Of a DNA stretch of 64,000 nt, positions 16,397 through 25,710 are shown in pieces. Made by a program: the position numbers and the translations under genes. How positions within the stretch are numbered: the stretch's first letter is position 1; each line of letters begins with the position of its first letter. This DNA comes from Streptomyces sp. NA04227 (GTDB lineage: Bacteria > Actinomycetota > Actinomycetes > Streptomycetales > Streptomycetaceae), in contig NZ_CP054918.1 of the NCBI RefSeq assembly GCF_013364195.1, positions 4,143,001 to 4,207,000 on the forward strand, in the 5' to 3' direction. Below the pieces are notes generated by a model that ran no database searches, had not been told where the DNA came from, and worked only from the letters and a program-made list of their open reading frames with translations.

Positions 16397-17806
16397 TCAA
16401 CTCACCGCTGGCGGCGTCCAGTTGGCCGGAACGTGCCCGAGACGTACGCGCTGCGGATGGTCACCGACCGGCACCGTGGCCACCTTCTTCCCGGTGGCGA
16501 AGCTGATCGCGGTGACCTGGTCGGTGCCGCTCTCGGAGATCACGCAGTCCTCGCCGTCGCCGCTGACGGTCGCCCAGTACGGCTTCGAGGCGGTGACCAG
16601 CGGGCCCTCGGTGAGCGTGGCGCGGTCGACCACGGTGGCGTAGTCGTCCATGGTTCCGGCGACGCAGAGCTTGTCGCCCGCCGGGTTCATCGCCATTCCG
16701 TGGTGGCGCGAGTCGTTGACGTAGGTGGTGCGGTCGTCGCTGGTGTCCGGATTCTTGGGGAGTTCCCTGACCCGGGTGACCCGGTCGCGGTGTACGTCGT
16801 ACTCCACCAGGCCGTTGAAGAACGAGACCTGGAAGTACAGCTTCGACTCGTCCGGGGTGAAGGCCACCGGCCGGATCGCGTCCGAGAGGTCCTCGCGGCC
16901 GAAGGCGTCGAGCCGTTCGCGCATGTCGATGACCTTGACGACCTCAAGGGTCTTCGCGTCGGCGATGGTGATCCGCCGGTCGCCCTTGGTGAAGTCCAGC
17001 CAGGGCGCGTCGAGATCGGTGTTCACCTCGCCGATCGACATGTTCCAGAGGTGCCGGCCGCCGTTCGTGTAGACGTTCTCGTGCGGCTTGTCCCCGGTCG
17101 AGAACGCACCGGCCTCCTCGCCGGTGGCGATGTCGAGTACGTGCACCTTGTTGGAGATCGACGCGGAGACCGCCACCCGCTTGCCGTCCGGCGAGACGGC
17201 CATGTGGTCGGAACGGTAACCGGACACCGGGAAACGCCAGTTGATCCGTCCGGTACGTACGTCGATCGAGACGACATCGGCGAAACTCGGCCGCGAGGCG
17301 ACCACCGCGGTGCCGTCCGGCGTGGTGTACATGTCGTCCACGAACTGGTCGTGCCCCTCGCCGGGACCGGAGCGGATCCCCAGGAAGTAGGCCAGCTTGA
17401 CCGGGTTGAGGTAGATCTCCCGGAGCCGCTCCTCCTTGTCGGGGATCATGTTGATCCGCCCGAGCTTCCCGTACGCGCCGCCGGACTCGATGACGTCAGC
17501 GGTCCCGTCCCAGTTGTTGCCGACGAAGAAGACCTGGCGCAGGTTCTGTTCGCCGCTGATGCCGCCCGTCCTGTCCTCGGAAGCGCCCGAACGCCACTGC
17601 GGCGTACGCGAGTTGAGGGACCGTACGAGGGAATCGGAAGCGCCGGCGGTCGTCGCTGCCGTGGCTTCGGGTGTCGTCGCGGTGGCGGTCGGGGTCAGGC
17701 ACGCGGCGCCGAGTGCCAGGGTCAGGGCGAGGGTCGCGGTGAGAGTAAGCGCGGGGCGGCGTACGGGGGAACGGCCGCTTCGGGTCGGGTGGAGGGAGTT
17801 CGTCAC
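16397..17806 (-). CDS. Secreted YVTN-type beta-propeller protein
   Basis: 469 residues. Signal peptide at about 1-45 ([19 protein letters not shown] then Thr/Ala-rich). The rest is built from about seven blades with motifs such as [42 protein letters not shown] and [18 protein letters not shown]. It ends in [19 protein letters not shown], typical of the 40-residue YVTN/YncE repeat family. Such proteins are extracellular scaffolds, and no enzymatic residues are evident. A Cys (LGAACL) lies in the signal region, but the context is not a clean lipobox. Confidence 0.85.
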   Translation of the reverse strand: MTNSLHPTRSGRSPVRRPALTLTATLALTLALGAACLTPTATATTPEATAATTAGASDSLVRSLNSRTPQWRSGASEDRTGGISGEQNLRQVFFVGNNWDGTADVIESGGAYGKLGRINMIPDKEERLREIYLNPVKLAYFLGIRSGPGEGHDQFVDDMYTTPDGTAVVASRPSFADVVSIDVRTGRINWRFPVSGYRSDHMAVSPDGKRVAVSASISNKVHVLDIATGEEAGAFSTGDKPHENVYTNGGRHLWNMSIGEVNTDLDAPWLDFTKGDRRITIADAKTLEVVKVIDMRERLDAFGREDLSDAIRPVAFTPDESKLYFQVSFFNGLVEYDVHRDRVTRVRELPKNPDTSDDRTTYVNDSRHHGMAMNPAGDKLCVAGTMDDYATVVDRATLTEGPLVTASKPYWATVSGDGEDCVISESGTDQVTAISFATGKKVATVPVGDHPQRVRLGHVPANWTPPAVS

Positions 17807-17934
17807 GGGGTGCTCCCTGGCGTGAGGAGGAGGGGCGCGCCATGGAAGGTAGTGGCCTCCGCAAAAGGTGACCAGTGTTCATGTTCCAAATGTTCGTGCG
17901 TCGTTTGTGCGTGCGGGACAACAAGATCGTGGAC

Positions 17935-17962
17935 GCGAACGCGAACGCGAACGCGAACGCGA
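17935..17962. repeat. Hexanucleotide repeat (GCGAAC)n
   Basis: Four and a half copies of GCGAAC lie in the gap between the HTH-TOBE gene and the propeller gene. A hexamer repeat outside coding sequence can vary in copy number between strains. Confidence 0.8.
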
Positions 17963-17999
17963 GGGAGACAGGGGGACGGGAGAGGTCCGTGCCCAGGGT

Positions 18000-18389
18000 T
18001 CAGACGGTGTCGATGTGCACGTTGGTCGACTTCACCCGGGCCGTCGCGCGCATGCCGACCTCGAGGCCGAGTTCCTCGACGGCCTCCCGTGTGAGGAGGG
18101 AGACGAGCCGGTGCGGTCCTGCCTGGATCTCCACCTGGGCGGCCACGTCACCGAGTTTGACGGCGGTGACGATGCCGGGGAAGGCGTTGCGCGCGGAGGT
18201 GTACGAGTCCTCGTCGTCGCCGCCCTGCGCCAGTTCCACCGAGAAGGCAGCCAGGTCCCGGCCGTCGATCACCCGTCGGCCGCCCTCGTCGCGCCGCGTG
18301 GGCAGCCGTCCGCCGTCGGCCCAGCGCCGGGCGGTGTCCGGGCTGACACCGAGCAGGCGCGCGGCCTGGCCGATCGTGTAGGACTGCAT
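18000..18389 (-). CDS. Helix-turn-helix protein with molybdate-binding TOBE domain
   Basis: 129 residues. The N-terminal MerR-type excisionase-like HTH (YTIGQAARLLGVSPDTARRWADGGRLP) is followed after a short acidic linker by a TOBE/Mop domain. That domain (about 62-129) reads SARNAFPGIVTAVKLG, VEIQAGPHRLVSLLTREAVEELGL and VGMRATARVKSTNVHI. TOBE domains bind molybdate or tungstate, so this is likely a small oxyanion-sensing DNA-binding protein. ATG 18389 begins exactly at the HTH. No modABC genes are visible in the window. Confidence 0.92.
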   Translation of the reverse strand: MQSYTIGQAARLLGVSPDTARRWADGGRLPTRRDEGGRRVIDGRDLAAFSVELAQGGDDEDSYTSARNAFPGIVTAVKLGDVAAQVEIQAGPHRLVSLLTREAVEELGLEVGMRATARVKSTNVHIDTV

Positions 18390-18436
18390 GCGCGGCAATC
18401 TAGTCCATCGCCGCAGGACGGCCGCCGTCCCCGCAG

Positions 18437-18529
18437 GTCCGTCCGGCAGTGGCGGAACGAACTCCGCCTCGTCCGTCCGGCAGTGGCGGAACGAACTCCG
18501 CCTCGTCCGTCCGGCAGTGGCGGAACGAG
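18437..18529. repeat. Three tandem 34-bp repeats upstream of the HTH-TOBE gene
   Basis: A 34-bp unit starting GTCCGTCCGGCAGTGGCGGA begins at 18437, 18471 and 18505. The first two copies appear identical, and the third is truncated after about 25 bp. It occupies the divergent interval (18390-18714), 48 bp from the HTH-TOBE start. It could be reiterated operator DNA or simple duplication. Confidence 0.85.
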
Positions 18530-18714
18530 CCCCTGGCCCGACCGTGCCGCAGGCGGCCCACTCCTCGCCGGCGCCGGGATTCCGACTCCCCGAACGGCCC
18601 CGAATGATCAACTTACGACGGGCGGCGCCGTACAAAGGATGCGGAAACCGGTCCGATTTCCTGCCGATTGACCGTCCCGTACCCCCACCCCTCGCGAACC
18701 CTCGGAGGTCCGCC

Positions 18715-19719
18715 ATGCCCATCTCCGACCCGTCCTCGCACCCCTCCCCGCACCCGTACTCACCCACGTACCCGTACCCGAACTCGCGTCCGTCCCCGTA
18801 CTCGCAGACCCGCAAGGAGCCCAACCCCGGCCGCCGGACGGTGAGTTCCTCGTCCGCCGGTGCCGTGGCGGCGGCCGTCGGCGCGCTTGCGCTGACCGTG
18901 CTCGTCCCGCAGGGGACCGCCGTCGCCACCATCTCGGGGGACGGCGGCGACCGGATCGGGCTGCTGCGGCCCGGCGGCGGCGCGTACGTCGCGGAGGGGC
19001 GGCTCACCTCGGACCCGGTGCGTCAGACGGAGGGGGCGAAGCAGCTCACGCTCGCGGGCGACCGGGTCGGGGTCCTGCTCGGCGACGGAACGGCCCAGGT
19101 CAAGGAGGGCGGCCTGGGCGCCGGATGGCAACCGGTGCGCGGCGAGGTGAAGCAACTCGCGCTGACCGGTACGCGGACGGGGGTGCTCCTGGCCAACGGC
19201 GAGGCGTACGTACGCGAGGGCGACGGGCCCTGGACCCTGGAGTCCACCAAGGTCAAGGAGCTCGACCTGGCGGGCGACCGGATCGGCATGATCCGCGGTG
19301 ACGGCGCGGCCTACGTCAAGGACGGCCCGCTGGACGCCCCCTGGATCAAGATGGCGGACAACGTCACCGGCCTCGGTCTCGCGGGCGACCGGGTCGGCAT
19401 CCACAACGGCGCGGGCGACGCGTACGTGAAGGAGGGCGCCCTCTCCGAGCCCTGGACGATCCAGCACCGCAACACCCTCCAGCTCGAACTCTCCGGCGAC
19501 CGGCTGGCCATGGTCAACGACAAGGGCGAGGCCTTCGTCAAGGAGGGCGCCCTGCACGCGGACTGGGTCAAGGTCTCCGCGCACGTCACCCAGATCGCCC
19601 TCTCCGGCCGCCGGATCGGCATCCTCGACGGCGAGGGGCGGGCGCGGGTCAAGGAGGGCGCGATGCAGGCGAGATGGGTGGTGGTGGCGGAGGGGGTACG
19701 GGAGTTGGTGATGTCCTGA
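18715..19719 (+). CDS. Secreted or membrane-anchored repeat protein (propeller-like)
   Basis: 334 residues. An N-terminal Pro/Ser/Tyr-rich stretch (about 1-40) precedes a hydrophobic segment (AGAVAAAVGALALTVLV) that acts as signal or anchor. Then come seven or more repeats of about 43 residues with the core LAGDRVGVLLGDGTAQVKEG. Each repeat carries G-R-G or GDR-G followed by A-V-EG. The pattern resembles tachylectin/PLL-type beta-propellers that bind sugars, but I infer this only from repeat shape. ATG 18715 is preceded by GGAGGT at 5 bp. Confidence 0.75.
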   Translation: MPISDPSSHPSPHPYSPTYPYPNSRPSPYSQTRKEPNPGRRTVSSSSAGAVAAAVGALALTVLVPQGTAVATISGDGGDRIGLLRPGGGAYVAEGRLTSDPVRQTEGAKQLTLAGDRVGVLLGDGTAQVKEGGLGAGWQPVRGEVKQLALTGTRTGVLLANGEAYVREGDGPWTLESTKVKELDLAGDRIGMIRGDGAAYVKDGPLDAPWIKMADNVTGLGLAGDRVGIHNGAGDAYVKEGALSEPWTIQHRNTLQLELSGDRLAMVNDKGEAFVKEGALHADWVKVSAHVTQIALSGRRIGILDGEGRARVKEGAMQARWVVVAEGVRELVMS

Positions 19720-19734
19720 GGCCGGCATGTGTGG

Positions 19735-19768
19735 CGAACGGGGCCCTGGTGTGCCGGGGCCCCGTTCG
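19735..19768. terminator. Bidirectional terminator between convergent genes
   Basis: CGAACGGGGCCC and GGGCCCCGTTCG make a perfect 12-bp stem with a 10-nt loop. It is placed 15 bp after the rightward repeat-protein gene and 60 bp after the end of the leftward ABC permease. Confidence 0.75.
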
Positions 19769-19826
19769 TGCGGCAGCTCTGCGTCGCAATGCTGATGTGG
19801 GTTGCCGAGGGGGCTGTGTCGCGTCC

Positions 19827-21182
19827 TCAGGCCGCCACCGCCACGGCCGAGACCGCCGGTACGCGCAGGGTCCTGCGGGTGGTGGCCAGGCTGGTGCCGA
19901 GGGTGGCCGTGGCGGCGATCGCGGCGATGGCGAGCCAGATGCCGTAGGTGGCGTCCGGCAGGGCCGTATCGGTGCGGACCGCGTTGAACGGGAGGGTTCC
20001 GGCGAGGCCCGCGACCGTACCGAAGAAGACACCGGTGAGGGTCAGGAACAGGCCCTCCACGCCGACCGTGGTGAGCACCTGGCGCGGAGTCGAGCCCGCG
20101 AGGCGCTGGCGGCCGAACTCCCGGGTGCGGTACGAGGTCGCCGCGTACAGGCTGTTGACCAGCATGACGCAGGCGAAGACCACGATGATGCCGACGACGG
20201 TGAGGTTCAGCGTTTCGAGGTTCTTGTCGTCCACGGACTTGGTCAGGCCGGACGCCTCGATGGCGTCGTTCTCGATGGTCTGCATCGACAGCGTCGCCGC
20301 CGCCACCCCGGTGAACAGGATCAACGGCATGAGTACGGAGGCCAGTTGGTCCGCGCGCTGCCGCAGATTGTGCACCGCGAGATACGCGCCCGCGCCGCCG
20401 ATCCTCGCCACCGGCCGCGCGATCCGGTCGAGCAGCACGCGCAGCAGCCGCGGCGAGAACACCGCGAACCCGATCGAGAGCAGAATCGCCCCGTACGCGG
20501 GCGCCGCCATCAGCGCAGGTTCGGTGCTCTTCATGGCGTACGTGGAGGTCACCGACCCGGCGCCGAGGACCAGCGCCGCCGCGCCGCCGAGGTTCCGCAG
20601 CCGGCTGCGGGGCGGGCGGCCGCCGGCGAGGGCGCGGGTGGCACGGCGTACGGCGAGGAAGGCGGCGCCGACCGCGGCGAGCAGGGTGATGGCGAAACCG
20701 GAGCCGAACGCGATCGGGCCGAAGGCGTAGTCGACGTTCTCGGCGACCTGGCCGCTGTCCTGGAACATCCCGAACAGCGCCCGCCCGCCGAGCATCGCGG
20801 GCCCGATCGCGAGCACCGCCGCGACCAGCGCGACCGCCAGCGCCTCGCCCACCACCATCCGCTTGATCTGCGCGGGAGTCGCCCCCGTACTGCGCAACAG
20901 GGCCAGTTCCTCGCCCCGTTGGCGGACGTTCACGGTGAGGGTGGAGGCGATCGCGAAGAAGACGAGCAGGGTGCCGTACCCGCCGACGACGCTCGCGGAG
21001 ACGCTCAGGGTCTCCGCGCTGGTGTCGTCGATGTGCGCGGCGCCCGCCGTGTCGTGCAGCGAGTTGAAGGTCATCGTGATGCCCGCGCCGAGAAAGGCCG
21101 CGAGCAAGGTGGCGACGAACCGCCCCGGCCGCTGCCGTACGGACTTCACGGCCAGCGAGAACATGGCGAAGGGAGCGTGCAT
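19827..21182 (-). CDS. ABC transporter permease, FtsX/MacB type
   Basis: 451 residues, a MacB/LolC-like permease. A transmembrane helix near the N-terminus (RFVATLLAAFLGAGITMTF) is followed by a short extracytoplasmic part and a three-helix FtsX block (about 60-170). That block contains RGEELALLRSTGATPAQIKRM, the coupling-helix motif contacting the ATPase. A second FtsX block (about 240-445) has REFGRQRLAGSTPRQVL. It is shorter than most duplicated permeases because the first extracellular domain is small. It starts 6 bp after the ATPase stop, in one operon. Confidence 0.9.
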   Translation of the reverse strand: MHAPFAMFSLAVKSVRQRPGRFVATLLAAFLGAGITMTFNSLHDTAGAAHIDDTSAETLSVSASVVGGYGTLLVFFAIASTLTVNVRQRGEELALLRSTGATPAQIKRMVVGEALAVALVAAVLAIGPAMLGGRALFGMFQDSGQVAENVDYAFGPIAFGSGFAITLLAAVGAAFLAVRRATRALAGGRPPRSRLRNLGGAAALVLGAGSVTSTYAMKSTEPALMAAPAYGAILLSIGFAVFSPRLLRVLLDRIARPVARIGGAGAYLAVHNLRQRADQLASVLMPLILFTGVAAATLSMQTIENDAIEASGLTKSVDDKNLETLNLTVVGIIVVFACVMLVNSLYAATSYRTREFGRQRLAGSTPRQVLTTVGVEGLFLTLTGVFFGTVAGLAGTLPFNAVRTDTALPDATYGIWLAIAAIAATATLGTSLATTRRTLRVPAVSAVAVAA

Positions 21183-21187
21183 GGCGG

Positions 21188-22180
21188 TCAGACCTCCTGT
21201 CGGGTGGTGGGGGCGGTGCCGGGGGCGGTGTAGAGGGTGGTCGGGGCCGTCGGGATGGTCGGCGGCTGGTGCGCGGGGTGTGGCGGGTGGGCGCTTCCGT
21301 CGTCGCCCAGGCGGTCGCCGAGGTGGGCGAGGCGCTCGGCGACGGCGTCGACGGTCGGTGCGTCGATACGGCCCGCGAGGCGCCCGTCGGCGAGGAAGAT
21401 CACGGAGTCGGCGTACGAAGCGGCGACGGGGTCGTGGGTCACCATCACCACGGTCCGCCCGTGCACCCGTACCGTCTCCTGCAACAGCCGCAGCACCTCG
21501 CGCGCACTGCGCATGTCCAGCGCGCCGGTGGGCTCGTCCGCGAAGATCACGCTCGGCTCCGTGACCAGCGCCCGCGCGATGGCGACCCGCTGCCGCTGGC
21601 CTCCGGAGAGCTGGTCCGGCCGGTGGCTCATCCGGTCGCCGAGTCCGACCTGGGCGAGGATCCGCTCGGTGCGGGCGCGGTCGATACGGCGCCCGGCGAG
21701 CCGCAGCGGCAGCGTCGTGTTCTGCGCGACGGTGAGCGTCGGCATCAGGTTGTACTGCTGGAACACGAACCCGATCCGGCTCCGCCGAAACTTGGTCAAC
21801 TCGGCCTCGGAGCCCCCGGTCATCTCCTCACCGTCGACCATCACGATCCCGGCATCCGGCCGGTCGAGCCCCGCCGCACACTGCAACAGCGTCGACTTCC
21901 CCGACCCCGACGGCCCCATGATCGCGGTGAAACTCCCGGCGGGAAGGCTGAGGCTGACTCCGTCGAGGGCGGTTACGGCGGTGACGGCGGCCGGGGTGCC
22001 GGTGGCGGTCGCCTGCGGGTTCTTGCCGTTCCCGGTGCCCTCGGCGACCCCGTACCGCTTGGTGACCTTCACCAGCCGCAGGGCCTCGCCCCCGGCGGGC
22101 CCGGTGCGTACGTGATCCCTGGTCCTGCTCCTGCCCTTGCCCGTGCTCTGGCTCTTGCCCTTGCTCCGAAACATCGGCAT
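21188..22180 (-). CDS. ABC transporter ATPase, MacB/LolD type
   Basis: 330 residues. Walker A GPSGSGKST, Q-loop VFQQYNLMPTLTV, signature LSGGQRQRVAIARAL, Walker B VIFADEPTGALD and the H-loop MVTHDP are all intact, so it should hydrolyse ATP. It has a Lys/Arg/Ser-rich N-terminal extension of about 30 residues. A Thr/Ala/Gly-rich insert (about 48-66) sits where compact family members have only a few residues, and the tail is Pro/Thr-rich. It is the first gene of the two-gene leftward exporter operon. Confidence 0.95.
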   Translation of the reverse strand: MPMFRSKGKSQSTGKGRSRTRDHVRTGPAGGEALRLVKVTKRYGVAEGTGNGKNPQATATGTPAAVTAVTALDGVSLSLPAGSFTAIMGPSGSGKSTLLQCAAGLDRPDAGIVMVDGEEMTGGSEAELTKFRRSRIGFVFQQYNLMPTLTVAQNTTLPLRLAGRRIDRARTERILAQVGLGDRMSHRPDQLSGGQRQRVAIARALVTEPSVIFADEPTGALDMRSAREVLRLLQETVRVHGRTVVMVTHDPVAASYADSVIFLADGRLAGRIDAPTVDAVAERLAHLGDRLGDDGSAHPPHPAHQPPTIPTAPTTLYTAPGTAPTTRQEV

Positions 22181-22458
22181 CCCCTTGTGTCCCGTGAACT
22201 GCGTGGTCCGTGCTCGACCCGGTCGCGGCCTGCGAACTCGGCCGCCCCGTCCGACACTTCGAAGCTACGCAGGGTGAGCGCGGGGCACATTGGGGCTACG
22301 GACCGTATGGGGGGTGGTGTTGGGTACACCGGGGGTGGGGGGTTTCCGGCGGGCGGTGCCGGGGAGCGGGACGTGTCGGAGCGGGCCACCGCAAGGACCG
22401 GATCGAGCCCCGCACGGGTCCCAACTCCCTTGTCAGTACGTCCTGTTAGACATCACCC

Positions 22459-24189
22459 ATGACGACGCGTCGACCGCAGATCAGTCTTGACCAGCTTCTC
22501 GAACGCCTGGCGCACAAGGTGGCCGGGGCCGCACCGGAGGGGTGGCGGAGGGGGCGGGTGAGTGCGGTGGGGAGCAGATCCGGGTCGGCGCAGTACGCGG
22601 GCTGGTACGAGCTGGGGGACGGGCGCCGGGCCGGTATGGAGGTGGAGGTCATCGGGGACCGGTACTGGGAGTGCTACTTCGGCGAGGTGGCGCCGGAGCG
22701 GCTCGCCGTCGAGTTCGTCGTCGAGGCGTCGGGGCGGTTCGAGGCCTTCACCAGCCCGGACGCCGAGCGCACGTTCGCCGCAGCCGACCGGCTGCTCCTG
22801 GTGCGCGATCCGGACGGCCTCCCGCCCGAGCCGGGCGACGAGCAGGAAGGTCCCGCCGACCCGACGTACGCGGGCGATCCGGACGAGGCCGTACGGCTGT
22901 TCCGTGAGTATCTGCGGCTGCGCGCCGGGATCCTCGGGCACGACGGATACCTCAACCCGCCGCTGGACGCCGCCTCGCGTGAACGGCTCCTGCGGCGGTA
23001 CGACGTCGCGCTGCCGCCCGATCTGCTCGCCCTCTACGGCGAGTTCAACGGCGAGTACGACGAGGGCATGCTCTTCGAGAACCAGACCTGGTACGCGCTG
23101 GAGGGGGCGCTCGACCAGTCCTCCTTCTGGTTTCCCACCCTGAAGTGGTCCGACAATCCGCTGTGGTCGGCGGTCCCCGACTCCGATCCGCCGGGGGCGG
23201 TGCGGCGGTCCGTGCACCGCGCGGGGTGGCACCGGTTCGCCACCAACACCGGTGGCGACTTCCTCGCCGTCGACCTGGACCCCGGCCCCGGCGGGCGCCC
23301 CGGCCAGATCATCCGTCTCGACCGGGACTACGGGGCCTGCTACGTCGCCGACTCGATGACCACCCTGCTGCGGCACCACGTCGACGCGCTCCGGCGCGGT
23401 GACTACCGCTTGCGCACCCACGATCTCGACGCCGCTGATCTGGAAGACCTGGACGATCTGGACGGCGTGGAAGACCTGGACGATGGGGAAGACCCCGACA
23501 ACGCAGAGGAGTTCGCGGGTCTGGACCCGGAGAACCTCGACCCCGATCTGCTCGACCGGTACCTGGACCGGGAGGGTATGGAACGCGGTGACCTCCGCCT
23601 CTTCCTGACCGTCGAGACGGGCCTGCCGCGCGAGCGCCACGCCCCCGTCGGCAGCGCTGCCACGCATCGCGTGACGCTCTCCGGCGAGGGGGCCGACTTC
23701 CACGCCGGGCTCGTGTCCCTGCGCCGGGCTCCGGTTGAGGCACTCCGGCTCGTGCTGGATGCGACCGCGCCGACGGGTTCGCCGGAGGGGGCTGGTTCCT
23801 CCGAGCCGACGGGTTCCTCCGAGACGGCGGATTCGCCCGAACCGGTAGACCTGGCACCGCTGTTGGGCCACCCGACCTTGCGCGCGCTCACGCTCGTCTC
23901 CGAGTGTCCGGTCGATGTGAGGGTACTGCCCACCCTGCCCAAGCTCCGCGGCCTCGACCTCTCCAAGGCCGAGGCGCACGGCATCGATGTGATGACCACC
24001 GAACTCGACGGACTGGCCTTCCTCTGCCTCCGGTACGCGCAGTGGCAGGCGGTCCCGGAGCCGGGCAGTGCGTCGTCGCTCGCGGCCGTGGCGCTCGGTG
24101 GCGACGCCTCACCGCGTGAAACGTACGACTGGGCAAGCCGGTTCGGGGCCGAGGCGTCGTTCCACGAGGGGAACCTGGAAGGTGAATAG
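22459..24189 (+). CDS. SMI1/KNR4 (SUKH) family protein with repeat-like C-terminus
   Basis: 576 residues. About residues 150-320 read as a SUKH domain: LLRRYDVALPPDLLALYGEFNGEYD, then GWHRFATNTGGDFLAVDLDPGPGGRPGQIIRLDRDYG. A strongly acidic linker follows (about 322-370, many Asp-Leu-Asp steps). The C-terminus has leucine-rich steps (HPTLRALTLVSECPVDVRVLPTLPKLRGLDLSKAEA). SUKH proteins are often immunity proteins to nucleic-acid-attacking toxins. No toxin gene is adjacent. It converges with a second SUKH gene. TAGACA lies 6 bp before ATG 22459 with no ribosome site, so the mRNA may be leaderless. Confidence 0.8.
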   Translation: MTTRRPQISLDQLLERLAHKVAGAAPEGWRRGRVSAVGSRSGSAQYAGWYELGDGRRAGMEVEVIGDRYWECYFGEVAPERLAVEFVVEASGRFEAFTSPDAERTFAAADRLLLVRDPDGLPPEPGDEQEGPADPTYAGDPDEAVRLFREYLRLRAGILGHDGYLNPPLDAASRERLLRRYDVALPPDLLALYGEFNGEYDEGMLFENQTWYALEGALDQSSFWFPTLKWSDNPLWSAVPDSDPPGAVRRSVHRAGWHRFATNTGGDFLAVDLDPGPGGRPGQIIRLDRDYGACYVADSMTTLLRHHVDALRRGDYRLRTHDLDAADLEDLDDLDGVEDLDDGEDPDNAEEFAGLDPENLDPDLLDRYLDREGMERGDLRLFLTVETGLPRERHAPVGSAATHRVTLSGEGADFHAGLVSLRRAPVEALRLVLDATAPTGSPEGAGSSEPTGSSETADSPEPVDLAPLLGHPTLRALTLVSECPVDVRVLPTLPKLRGLDLSKAEAHGIDVMTTELDGLAFLCLRYAQWQAVPEPGSASSLAAVALGGDASPRETYDWASRFGAEASFHEGNLEGE

Positions 24190-24270
24190 CCCCTGCCTGG
24201 CCGCCTGTTCCCGCCCTCTCTCACTCGCTTTCCCTCTCGCTCGCTTTCCCTCCCTGCTGTCCCTCTCCCC

Positions 24271-25710
24271 TCACCTCCGTGCCATGGCCAGGAACTCCCG
24301 GCCTCGTTCGGGGGTGATGAGCGGGGCGAGGACCGGATCGGCGAGGAGGACGACCGGGGCCAGGTGGTGTTCGCTGCGGGGGCGCCACAGGGTGAGGGCG
24401 CGGTGGAGTTGCGGCCAGGCGCGCTCGTACAGGCGCTGTTTCTCTTCCTGGGCGCTGCGATAGCGGTCGTACGGGGACTCGCCGGGCCGGTACCGGCCGC
24501 CGTCGACGAAGGTGGGGGCGGGGCCGTCGAAGGGGTCCGGTACGCGGAAGGCGGGTTCGGCGGCGAGGCGGGCGGCGAGTTCGTGCACGGGGGCGTCGAA
24601 CTCGGGGTTGCCGTAGGAGATGCGGAAGTCCGGTGTTTCGGAGCGGGCGGCGTACGCGGCGAGCAACTCCCGTACCGGCTCGGGGCCGTGGCCTTCCAGG
24701 TACTGGCGTGGGGACCAGGCATGCGGGAGTCGGCGGTAGCTGCGTTCCTCGTCGAAGAGGAGGGGGAGGAACTCGGCGGCCATGGAGGGGAGTTCGAGGA
24801 CGTTGCGGTCCCCGATGCGGCAGGTGAGGAGGCGGGTGAGGGAGACGGTGTGCCGGTCGCCGAGCATCACGAGCATCTGGAAACGCAGCACGTCCGCCCG
24901 TTCGCGGCCGAAGCGGGCCGCCTGCTCGAACTCCTTCAGTGGCTCGTCCACGGCGCCGTCCAGCGCCGCGTGTCTCGCCTCCTCGGTACGGGCCTCCCAG
25001 TGCTCGCGGGTACGGCCCGGGGGCTGTCGCAGCGCATGGAAGGAGGCGTACAGGCGATTCATCAACTCCCAGAAGGAGGTGTGCCGTTCGGCGGGCATGC
25101 CGTCCCACGAGGCGAGCCAGTAGGCCGCCCATTCCCCGTTCTCGTCCACGTCCTTGGGATCGAGGAACAGTACGGCCGCGTCCGCTTCCAGGGACAGCCG
25201 AAGGGAGCGGGAGATGACTACGGATTCCGTGGCGATTCCGGTCTCACCGTCACCGTCACCGTCACCGTCACCTTGCTCGTTCCGCTGCTCCTCGCCTTCG
25301 TGATCCTCGTTCTGCTGCTGCTCGTTCTGTTCGCCCTGCGGGCTCTGCTCGTCCTCGCCGGTCGGCACCGGCAGGAGTAACTCGTCGCACCAGGCGTACG
25401 CCTCGGCCCAGTGGGCGTCGTCCGTGTCCTTCAGCCAGGCGAGTTCCTGGGCGCCGGCGAGCCGGTGGACGAACTCGCCCGCCTGCCGCCAGCCGTTGCT
25501 GACCAGGAAGAACGCGCGGAGGGACGGGGGCAGGGCGCGGCCGAGGCGGTTCTCGGCGGCGCGAATTTCGTCCACCGTGGCAGGGGCGAAGCCGAGTCCG
25601 CCCCGCGCGCGTATCTCGGTCGTGCCGGGGCCGTCGCCCCCGGGATCGTCGACGGACAGCCATTCCTCGCTCCACCGGTCGAGTAACGACGTCCACTGCT
25701 CTCGGTCCAT
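24271..25710 (-). CDS. SMI1/KNR4 (SUKH) family protein
   Basis: 479 residues. The N-terminal SUKH domain shows GFAPATVDEIRAAENRLGRALPPSLRAFFLVSNGWRQAGEF, the classic helix and tryptophan motif. It is interrupted at about 115-160 by a Glu/Gln/Asn/Gly/Asp low-complexity stretch encoded partly by GTCACC repeats. It resumes with AVLFLDPKDVDENGEWAAYWLASWDGMPAERHTSFWELM. The C-terminal 230 residues are helical and unassigned. It lies 81 bp from and convergent with the other SUKH gene. That gap is almost pure pyrimidine on the + strand, with CTCGCTTTCCCT repeated twice. Confidence 0.82.
   Translation of the reverse strand: MDREQWTSLLDRWSEEWLSVDDPGGDGPGTTEIRARGGLGFAPATVDEIRAAENRLGRALPPSLRAFFLVSNGWRQAGEFVHRLAGAQELAWLKDTDDAHWAEAYAWCDELLLPVPTGEDEQSPQGEQNEQQQNEDHEGEEQRNEQGDGDGDGDGETGIATESVVISRSLRLSLEADAAVLFLDPKDVDENGEWAAYWLASWDGMPAERHTSFWELMNRLYASFHALRQPPGRTREHWEARTEEARHAALDGAVDEPLKEFEQAARFGRERADVLRFQMLVMLGDRHTVSLTRLLTCRIGDRNVLELPSMAAEFLPLLFDEERSYRRLPHAWSPRQYLEGHGPEPVRELLAAYAARSETPDFRISYGNPEFDAPVHELAARLAAEPAFRVPDPFDGPAPTFVDGGRYRPGESPYDRYRSAQEEKQRLYERAWPQLHRALTLWRPRSEHHLAPVVLLADPVLAPLITPERGREFLAMARR

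Noticed and set aside
16175..18094. 639-codon plus-strand frame opposite the YVTN propeller gene
   Set aside because: Antisense of a clear secreted propeller, with no domain and no ribosome site.
18437..18529. CRISPR array
   Set aside because: Copies are directly adjacent without spacers, there are only three, and no cas genes are present.
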